15,293 bases of DNA from Candidatus Saccharimonadota bacterium (GTDB taxonomy: Bacteria > Patescibacteria > Saccharimonadia > Saccharimonadales > Nanosyncoccaceae). Shown piece by piece: positions 1-5,280 of this stretch. Positions within the stretch are counted from its first letter, which is position 1; each line of letters opens with the position of its first letter. Both the position numbers and the translations under genes were made by a program. Where the stretch lies: NCBI GenBank assembly GCA_017429465.1, contig JAFROU010000040.1, forward strand, positions 1-15,293, written 5' to 3'. The notes beneath the pieces were generated by a model. That model saw only the letters and a program-made list of their open reading frames with translations, was not told where the DNA came from and searched no databases.

Positions 1-150
1 CCTTGGTTTGTGGTCCATGGACACGATTTAGGACTATTGCATTGGTCTTGGAAACGCTATCTCGAGCATCAAATTCGCGAACAATATCCATTTGTTGGTA
101 CTCCAATTTGCTTTTCATTTCGTGACGACAAAAAATCCAACGATAACTAA
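1..150 (+). CDS. der: GTPase Der (EngA), C-terminal fragment
   Basis: Frame 1 is open from the window edge to a TAA at 148-150 and encodes 49 residues. They read like the end of the C-terminal KH-like domain of Der. The segments FVVHGHDLGLLHWSWKRYLE and YPFVGTPICFSFRD line up with the family pattern of FVLFVNDPxLVHFSYxRYLEN followed by FEGTPIRxxFR. Der is an essential double-GTPase needed for maturation of the 50S ribosomal subunit. The two G domains would lie outside the window to the left. The gene runs in the same direction as phoH, but an extended -10 element 36 bases after the stop suggests phoH has its own promoter. The fragment is short, so the call rests on pattern recognition of this domain alone. 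Confidence 0.82.
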   Translation, partial: PWFVVHGHDLGLLHWSWKRYLEHQIREQYPFVGTPICFSFRDDKKSNDN

Positions 151-186
151 AACTATCTATTTTCTCGCTGTTTCTTTTTAATTTTT

Positions 187-197
187 TATGTTACAAT
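187..197 (+). promoter_or_regulatory. Extended -10 promoter of the phoH gene
   Basis: TATG (187-190), one base, then TACAAT (192-197) forms an extended -10 box of the TRTG-N-TATAAT kind. No convincing -35 hexamer is seen upstream. A start about seven bases downstream would fall near 202-204, which is where the leader hairpin begins. This is the only one of the five similar boxes in the window followed by a long leader and a strong ribosome binding site. Confidence 0.55.
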
Positions 198-201
198 TTT
201 A

Positions 202-242
202 GCAAGTGGGAGCACTACTTTTTTTATAGTAGTCCCTCTTGC
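202..242 (+). promoter_or_regulatory. Leader hairpin upstream of phoH
   Basis: Arms GCAAG (202-206), GGG (208-210) and ACTACT (214-219) pair with AGTAGT (228-233), CCC (234-236) and CTTGC (238-242). This gives a roughly 14 bp stem with small internal loops and a T-rich apical loop. It begins at the predicted transcript start and ends about 30 bases before the start codon. It could protect the 5' end of the mRNA. Because TTTTT follows two bases after the stem, it could also act as a weak terminator for der read-through. Confidence 0.5.
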
Positions 243-271
243 ACTTTTTACATAGAAGGAGGAGGTATTTC

Positions 272-1822
272 ATGAGTAACGAGAACCGAACGTACGTCAT
301 TGATACCAACATTGTGGTTGATTACACCGACATCATCCCCAATGGAGCCGAATTTCAGCCCGAGGAACCGACTATCGATCTTTCTGGAGCACATATCGTC
401 ATACCCACTGCAGTGGTTCGTGAACTTTCTAGTTTTAAAAAGGAAAGAACGGACCGTGGCAGAGCTGCACGTATTGCGTTGAGGCGTATTCGTAAGTTAG
501 TTGAAAACTCTGGACGTACAATGGACGAGACCTATAAGCTAAAAAATCCATTGGTCATCCATAATGGCGCTCAAAGATTTTCCATCTTTCCCATCGAAAA
601 CGACTTTTCTAAAACCATGCAGTTTCGCCCCTCGGCCGACGACATGGACGGTCAGATTATACTTACCGCTCTCGCCGCCAAAGAACGCGTCGACAGTGAA
701 GTAATCTTGCTGACTAATGACAACGGTCTTGCAATTCGCGCCGCAGTACGTGGACTGAAGTCTAGCCGTTACGGCTACAAGTATCCGACGCCTTATAGTG
801 GACGCCGTGACGTAGTTGTTCCTAAAGATTTGTATCTGAAGTTTCTCTGTGACAAGCAAATTCCGCTCGAGGACTGGGTTCAGGCGATGCCCAAAGAACC
901 CCCGCTCATCGCGAACGAATTTCTGATCATGAAGCCATCCGAACCAGTCAACATTGACTCGACCGAAGAGAGAGTCTTTTTCGTCAATGTCGGACGTTAC
1001 GACAAAGATGCCGAAGCCATTGTGGCACTAAGGTATATTCGCCAGTATCCAGGACAACTCAAAAATCCTGGCCAGGCTATTTATGCCGAGGCGCTCATGG
1101 ACCCAGACATCGCCCTCGTTATCTGCACCGGCCCTGCCGGCTCTGGCAAAACTTATATGGCCGCCATCTATGGTTATACCGCTTGCAAAAACGGTGACTA
1201 CATTGGCGTTACAGTTGTGCCGTGCCGCGTAGAAGATGACGGTGTAGGTTTCTTACCCGGAGACCTCGACGAAAAACTTGATCCGAACGTTCAGCCAATC
1301 AAAAACGCGTTACGCAACTATCTCATGCATGAGGACCGCGACATCAAGCGCCAGATGGAAAAAATCCGTAAATACGGGACCGATTCCAAAGATGAAGACC
1401 AAAAGCCAGACCAAAAGCCTGAACAAAAATCTGTTAAAGCTAGGCTCTCTGACAAAGTCAATCTGATTTGGAATAACTGGTTTGATAACATTCCCATCGC
1501 TTATGCACGTGGACGTGACTTTTCTTCCGAACTCGCTATCTACGACGAATTTCAGGACCAAAACCGCACGCAGGCAGACACGCTACTCAAACGTCTTGGA
1601 GAAGCCGGCAAAATCATCATCACTGGTGATATCGAACAGATACATGCCGCATACCTTGATCGTGAAAACAACGGTCTGATTTACGCGCGCCGTCAGGTTA
1701 TGGATAGTCCGATGGTGGCACAGGTCACTTTCACAGAAGACGAAGTTGTTAGACATCCACTGGTTCGTATGATTGCTCAGCGTCAGAAAGAAACTCGTAC
1801 GAAATCACCTACTTCTGAGTAA
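272..1822 (+). CDS. phoH: PIN-PhoH fusion ATPase/ribonuclease (PhoH2/YlaK type)
   Basis: A 516-residue protein with an N-terminal PIN nuclease domain (about 7-190) and a C-terminal PhoH-type P-loop ATPase (about 262-510). The PIN acidic residues look complete: D11 in DTN, E51 in RELSSF, D126 in DMDGQ and D150 in TNDNG. The ATPase has Walker A GPAGSGKT (287-294) and Walker B-like IYDEFQD (D425, E426). In related PhoH2 proteins the two domains form an RNA-unwinding and cleaving enzyme; that activity is inferred here. The start is ATG 272 because AGGAGGAGG lies seven to eight bases upstream; the in-frame TTG at 239 lies inside the leader hairpin. An insertion at about 371-390 is rich in Lys, Asp, Glu and Gln, with a repeated DQKP unit, and is probably a disordered loop. 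The gene is monocistronic between its own promoter and terminator. Confidence 0.9.
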   Translation: MSNENRTYVIDTNIVVDYTDIIPNGAEFQPEEPTIDLSGAHIVIPTAVVRELSSFKKERTDRGRAARIALRRIRKLVENSGRTMDETYKLKNPLVIHNGAQRFSIFPIENDFSKTMQFRPSADDMDGQIILTALAAKERVDSEVILLTNDNGLAIRAAVRGLKSSRYGYKYPTPYSGRRDVVVPKDLYLKFLCDKQIPLEDWVQAMPKEPPLIANEFLIMKPSEPVNIDSTEERVFFVNVGRYDKDAEAIVALRYIRQYPGQLKNPGQAIYAEALMDPDIALVICTGPAGSGKTYMAAIYGYTACKNGDYIGVTVVPCRVEDDGVGFLPGDLDEKLDPNVQPIKNALRNYLMHEDRDIKRQMEKIRKYGTDSKDEDQKPDQKPEQKSVKARLSDKVNLIWNNWFDNIPIAYARGRDFSSELAIYDEFQDQNRTQADTLLKRLGEAGKIIITGDIEQIHAAYLDRENNGLIYARRQVMDSPMVAQVTFTEDEVVRHPLVRMIAQRQKETRTKSPTSE

Positions 1823-1841
1823 GCATTCGCTTGCTCGCCCC

Positions 1842-1865
1842 AAGCCCCACAAGAGTGGGGCTTTT
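1842..1865 (+). terminator. Intrinsic terminator of phoH
   Basis: AAGCCCCAC (1842-1850) pairs perfectly with GTGGGGCTT (1855-1863) around an AAGA loop, followed by a short T tract. It sits 20 bases after the phoH stop and ends directly against the pth promoter. Confidence 0.85.
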
Positions 1866-1866
1866 C

Positions 1867-1877
1867 TATGCTATAAT
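1867..1877 (+). promoter_or_regulatory. Extended -10 promoter of pth, probably leaderless
   Basis: TATG (1867-1870), C, TATAAT (1872-1877) is a perfect extended -10. Only six bases separate it from the pth ATG at 1884, so transcription should start at or next to the A of ATG. There is no Shine-Dalgarno sequence. The upstream T tract belongs to the phoH terminator, so the promoter and terminator are packed together. Confidence 0.7.
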
Positions 1878-1883
1878 TGCACC

Positions 1884-2399
1884 ATGAAATTAATCATTGG
1901 TTTAGGCAATCCTGGCGACAAATATAACTTTACTCGTCATAATTTTGGCTTTCTAGCGCTGGATTTTTATACGAAGATTCATCAATTAGAATGGGAGTCT
2001 AAACCAAAATTTAATGCCATCTGGCTAAAAGAAGGCCAGCGCATTTTTATCAAACCCCAAACTTTTTATAACGACTCTGGTTTCGCCGTACGCGATTTTA
2101 TGCATTTTTATAAAATCAAACCAGCCGACATTCTAGTAGTTTGTGACGATTTTAATATTGATTTCGGTACCATCCGCTTTCGTAGTAACGGTTCTGCCGG
2201 AGGGAACAACGGGTTAAAATCTATCATCGAACAACTTGGTACCGACGAATTTCCGCGTCTACGTCTTGGCACTGGCAATGACGCATTAAGACGCAAAATC
2301 GGTGACGTCGATTTTGTGCTTTCAAAATTCATTCCTGAAGAAAAATCAGATCTAGCCAACCTACTAGTTGAGATTGCTAATCGTTTAGATGAGAAATAA
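1884..2399 (+). CDS. pth: Peptidyl-tRNA hydrolase
   Basis: This 171-residue enzyme releases peptides from prematurely dropped peptidyl-tRNAs in the cytoplasm. Family motifs are clear: GLGNPG with N9, RHN with catalytic H19, KPQTFYNDSG with N63, VVCDDF with D88, and SAGGNNGLKS with N109. The start is ATG 1884 because the canonical MKLIIGLGNPG begins there; an in-frame upstream extension from 1773 would read back through the phoH stop region. The protein is about 20 residues shorter than the usual 185-195, and the C-terminal helix appears reduced. The family motif GGHNGL reads GGNNGL, so the usual His of this loop (His113 in E. coli numbering) is Asn. The gene ends base-to-base against the serpin stop codon on the other strand. 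Confidence 0.95.
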   Translation: MKLIIGLGNPGDKYNFTRHNFGFLALDFYTKIHQLEWESKPKFNAIWLKEGQRIFIKPQTFYNDSGFAVRDFMHFYKIKPADILVVCDDFNIDFGTIRFRSNGSAGGNNGLKSIIEQLGTDEFPRLRLGTGNDALRRKIGDVDFVLSKFIPEEKSDLANLLVEIANRLDEK

Positions 2400-3944
2400 C
2401 TAATACTTATATTCAGATTTCGCGCTTTCCCAAAGCGTTGGTTCGTAAACCGTTCCTAAGAACCAAACCTCACCGTTACTTTTGTCTCGAATTACATAAA
2501 AGAATGGTTTGTTAATATAGAGATTAATTATCTCAGTATTTGGCATTCTATAACCACCGGCAGCGCCCTTCCCGCCCATTATAGTGACAGCCGCCGCTTT
2601 AATTCCTTCTTCGTTAAAATCAATTGTAGCTTTATGAATGGCCTCAGAAATATTATTACCTGGAGCCATATTAGACAAATCCGCATTATCACCAAAAACA
2701 TCGGTCACACCAAGCTGTTGAAGATCCTTTTTAAATTCTACTAACCCGCCATCATACTTAAACTTTGGAATGTGATAATTCAACGTAATATTCAAATCGG
2801 CACTGTTTGACTTAACTGGCTGAAGCTTCGCAATCAAATCATTAATTTTATTCATGCTTGTTGTAGCCACAAAATTTCTTAATTCCTGTGTTAACGGCAT
2901 CACGGCAACAAATTGCAATTGCGTATTCTCGTATTTTTTCAGATCAATAGCTAATAGAGTCGCATCACTACCAAAATAGTAACCAATACGAGTCGGATAT
3001 TCACCTTTTTCATTTCCTCTGTTACTAATACTGTCATTCATCATTGCAACCTTAAGTGCATTCGTGTCATCCTCGCTCTTCACATAAAAGCTACTTGAAC
3101 TAGTATTAGAAGCATCAAATCTGTGCTCCCAATCCATATCAATGGCTAAAGCGTTAATCAAGAAAAATGTATTGCTTTCAGATATTTCTTCGAGTGCATT
3201 TGGAATCATGTTGAATGTTTTTTCACTACACCAATTATTAATATTACCGACTGAAGTAAAATCATCGAATTTTAATTCTGCGTTATACTTCTGTTTTAAA
3301 AGATCAATGTATTCGGTCTTAACAACATCCCTTGCCTTATTGTTAACCCAGATTGAGTTAGCTAAACTTAAAACACCCTGGATATCGTTGTATTTCGTTA
3401 CCGAATTACCTGCGAGCAGCTTATCAATTTGAGCCTTAGTGTTGCCACCAGCCCCATCCGAAAGCATGGAAAGAGCATATTTAACAGATAGCGGACTATA
3501 AATTGTGTTTTTGCGTCCATTCTCTAACTTCAAAAGGTTTAGAGTCATGTCTCCGTCATGATAAACAGTTTCAACATCATCTTCATAATAAACAATTGGC
3601 TTAGCGCTTGTGCCTGTAGCCTCAGTCGTACTCTCACCAACGGTTTGAACCTGCGTGACTTCTTCACCAGTTTGAGTCGTAGTTTGAAGAGGCTTATTAG
3701 AACCCTTCTTGCCAAAGTTACTACCTAGGAAAATCGCCAAAAATACACCGCCCACCACGAATAATACAGCCATGATACAAAGCGCGGCTAATTTTGAATT
3801 CTTTTTTCTACTATCTTCATCTGGATGCAAATCTTCTTGCACAAAAAGGATTTTTTCCTCAGTTTTTGGATCTTTTTGCCCCTCTTGTTTTTCGCCCTGA
3901 TCACTCATAGGCGCTAGCTCCTCTGTATTTTTATGATCTTCCAT
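2400..3944 (-). CDS. Membrane-anchored serpin-family protein
   Basis: A 514-residue protein in four parts: a charged cytoplasmic N-terminus (1-50), one transmembrane helix (about 52-73), a Thr/Glu/Gln-rich linker (about 82-115) and a full serpin domain (about 133-508). The serpin marks are YSPLSVKYALSMLSDGAGGN near 149-168, the hinge NEEGIKAAAV (444-453) and the C-terminal INKPFFYVIRD (478-488). Positive charge before the helix (RKK, 46-48) suggests the serpin lies outside the membrane. Counting from the hinge Gly447 as P15 puts P1-P1' at Ala461-Ala462, a small-residue bait like those for elastase-type proteases. P14 is Ile rather than the usual Thr or Ser, which may affect loop insertion, so inhibitory activity is uncertain. 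It follows dprA by 42 bases but has its own promoter-like box. Confidence 0.9.
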   Translation of the reverse strand: MEDHKNTEELAPMSDQGEKQEGQKDPKTEEKILFVQEDLHPDEDSRKKNSKLAALCIMAVLFVVGGVFLAIFLGSNFGKKGSNKPLQTTTQTGEEVTQVQTVGESTTEATGTSAKPIVYYEDDVETVYHDGDMTLNLLKLENGRKNTIYSPLSVKYALSMLSDGAGGNTKAQIDKLLAGNSVTKYNDIQGVLSLANSIWVNNKARDVVKTEYIDLLKQKYNAELKFDDFTSVGNINNWCSEKTFNMIPNALEEISESNTFFLINALAIDMDWEHRFDASNTSSSSFYVKSEDDTNALKVAMMNDSISNRGNEKGEYPTRIGYYFGSDATLLAIDLKKYENTQLQFVAVMPLTQELRNFVATTSMNKINDLIAKLQPVKSNSADLNITLNYHIPKFKYDGGLVEFKKDLQQLGVTDVFGDNADLSNMAPGNNISEAIHKATIDFNEEGIKAAAVTIMGGKGAAGGYRMPNTEIINLYINKPFFYVIRDKSNGEVWFLGTVYEPTLWESAKSEYKY

Positions 3945-3950
3945 AACTTA

Positions 3951-3961
3951 ATTTTAACATA
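3951..3961 (-). promoter_or_regulatory. Extended -10 promoter of the serpin gene, probably leaderless
   Basis: On the minus strand TATG (3961-3958), T, TAAAAT (3956-3951) ends six bases before the serpin ATG. The geometry matches the pth box, and no ribosome binding site is present. This suggests the serpin is transcribed on its own, in addition to any read-through from dprA. Confidence 0.55.
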
Positions 3962-3986
3962 AGCATTCTAAAAAAATAAGTATTTG

Positions 3987-4898
3987 TTACCTTAGAACCC
4001 AGTTATTAGCACCTAGGCCCCTAATTAAGCCTTTTATTTCTAATAAAGTAACTATCTGGTTAAACTCTGTAACTGGAAGCTTCAGCTTAGCCATAATATC
4101 CTCTCCGTCTCTCACGCCTTCAGAAAGTAGTTTAAGAATGGCTGTTTCGGTAGGCGTATCACCCGCAATTAACCTCGGCTTTTCGCTCCGACGAGTAGGG
4201 AAGAGCAGATTTAAAACATCATCTATCTCTGTTAAAGGCATTGCCCCTTGTCGAATTAAACGATTGCAACCAACAGATAGTGGTTTAGTAATATCGCCAG
4301 GTACCACTAGTAAATCACGCCCCTGCTCTAGCGCGTGCGTCGCCGTGTTTAAGGTGCCAGATCGCTCTGCCGCCTCAGTAATAATTACTACATCGGCTAA
4401 ACCTGAAATTAACCGATTCCTTTCGAGAAAACTCGTTTTAAAATACGTTTTTGCGCCAGGAGCATATTCACTTATAATGCACCCGCCCTTCTCTATAATT
4501 TCGTTTGCTAGTCCCTGATTTTGCCGAGGATAAATATTATCTATCGCAGTACCTAAAATTGCCACCGTTTTGCCACCAGCGTCTAACGCGGCTCGATGCG
4601 AGATAGCATCTATGCCAATCGCAAGCCCAGATATTATTACTGCACCTCGTCGCGCTAACTCGTAAGATAATTTATAAGTGACCTCTTCTCCATACCTCGA
4701 ATTGTGCCTTGAACCTACTATTGCAACACATTTTGGCCGTTTTGAAACTCCATTTATTACTATATTTTCGGGCATTTTTCCATAGAAATATAACATTTTT
4801 GGCATAAGCGCAATAGTGTTTAACTTCTCTGTAAAAGTATGCTCTAGGGGTGATAATCCATTGATTTTTTGAAAAAAGTGTGCAAAAAGTGTTGACAT
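3987..4898 (-). CDS. dprA: DNA processing protein DprA (Smf)
   Basis: A 303-residue protein of the DprA/Smf family, which loads RecA onto incoming single-stranded DNA during natural transformation. The Rossmann-fold core (about 45-232) shows AIVGSRHNSRYG (59-70), ISGLAIGIDAISHRAAL (89-105), TVAILGTAIDNIYP (111-124), ISEYAPG (142-148), FLERNRLISGLADVVIITEA (157-176) and GTLNTA (181-186). A C-terminal winged helix (about 248-301) matches the usual DprA tail, while the N-terminal SAM-like domain is essentially missing. The start is ATG 4898-4896, preceded by GGAG eight bases upstream; an in-frame TTG at 4910 would overlap that ribosome binding site. The start codon lies inside the -35 box of the opposing RNA promoter, so transcription of the two may interfere. 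Confidence 0.93.
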   Translation of the reverse strand: MSTLFAHFFQKINGLSPLEHTFTEKLNTIALMPKMLYFYGKMPENIVINGVSKRPKCVAIVGSRHNSRYGEEVTYKLSYELARRGAVIISGLAIGIDAISHRAALDAGGKTVAILGTAIDNIYPRQNQGLANEIIEKGGCIISEYAPGAKTYFKTSFLERNRLISGLADVVIITEAAERSGTLNTATHALEQGRDLLVVPGDITKPLSVGCNRLIRQGAMPLTEIDDVLNLLFPTRRSEKPRLIAGDTPTETAILKLLSEGVRDGEDIMAKLKLPVTEFNQIVTLLEIKGLIRGLGANNWVLR

Positions 4899-4920
4899 TT
4901 TTAACTCCAAGTGGTATAAT
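4892..4920 (+). promoter_or_regulatory. Consensus sigma70 promoter of the structured RNA
   Basis: TTGACA (4892-4897), a 17-base spacer and TATAAT (4915-4920) match the consensus in both hexamers and in spacing. It is the strongest promoter in the window. The predicted start is near 4927. No open reading frame of size follows before the terminator at 5193-5232, so its product is an RNA. Confidence 0.88.
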
Positions 4921-4926
4921 CAGAAA

Positions 4927-5232
4927 CAGTTAGAGCTCATTCGGGCTCTAAACCGCACCTAAATAAATCATAATTTCTCTACGCTATATCTAGCGTAGCA
5001 GAAGTTGCGTGCTTTTGAAACCCTTCGGGCTCTCGATTTCTTTACGGTCGCTGAGTTTAAGTATTACCTCCACTTATGAAGGGTGCTTCGAAGGCATAGC
5101 AACCCCTATAACCGGCGGGCCCCAATTTGTGTGAGGTGGGTCGCGCTTCCGGGGTCACCCCGGTATCTATCAAGTGAAGCGTTATAGGGTCTAAAAACCC
5201 CAGGTGATGCCCACCCTTACCTGGGGTTTTTT
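4927..5232 (+). ncRNA. Unidentified structured non-coding RNA of about 305 nt
   Basis: The region between the promoter at 4892-4920 and the terminator at 5193-5232 folds extensively on paper. Hairpin 1: 4930-4938 with 4943-4951. Hairpin 2: CTACGCTA (4979-4986) with TAGCGTAG (4991-4998), perfect. A long-range helix pairs 5004-5026 with 5078-5103, about 23 bp, with only a two-base bulge (5085-5086), a one-base bulge (5098) and a few G-U pairs. Directly adjacent, CCCTATAAC (5104-5112) pairs with GTTATAGGG (5181-5189) and encloses hairpins 5115-5144 and 5149-5163. The loop ACCUC (5066-5070) is complementary to the loop GAGGU (5133-5137). I see no tmRNA tRNA-like end, no RNase P core, no SRP GGAAGGAAGC motif and no riboswitch core. 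The function is unknown; the strong promoter suggests abundance. Confidence 0.75.
5193..5232 (+). terminator. Strong intrinsic terminator of the structured RNA
   Basis: AAAAACCCCAGGT (5193-5205) pairs perfectly with ACCTGGGGTTTTT (5219-5231) around a 13-base loop, and the T run continues to 5232. The run of A on the other side makes it potentially bidirectional. The loop CCCACC (5210-5215) is also complementary to GGTGGG (5135-5140) inside the RNA. Confidence 0.9.
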
Positions 5233-5262
5233 GATGCTAAACGAAAAATGCGCTTGACACAA

Positions 5263-5273
5263 TATGCTATAGT
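5263..5273 (+). promoter_or_regulatory. Extended -10 promoter of topA, probably leaderless
   Basis: TATG (5263-5266), C, TATAGT (5268-5273) lies seven bases before the topA ATG at 5281. A TTGACA at 5254-5259 is only eight bases upstream of this box and cannot serve as its -35. No ribosome binding site is seen. The promoter lies after the RNA terminator, so topA is probably independent of the RNA. Confidence 0.6.
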
Positions 5274-5280
5274 TATAAAT

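Noticed and set aside
5077..5100. Seven-codon ORF (ATG at 5077-5079, stop at 5098-5100) within the structured RNA
   Set aside because: It lies in the 3' arm of the long helix and the sequence before it is CCTCC, the opposite of a ribosome binding site.
4921..5232. tmRNA, RNase P RNA, SRP RNA, 6S RNA, T-box or riboswitch identity for the structured RNA
   Set aside because: No tRNA-like 3' end or tag frame, no GAGGAAAGUCC or ACAGAA core, no GGAAGGAAGC SRP loop, no single rod-like fold with a central bubble, no AGGGUGG T-box element, and topA has a separate promoter after the terminator.
5254..5259. TTGACA as a -35 box for topA
   Set aside because: It is 8 bases from the TATAGT box and 14 from the TATAAA, both too short for sigma70. 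The extended -10 explains the promoter better.
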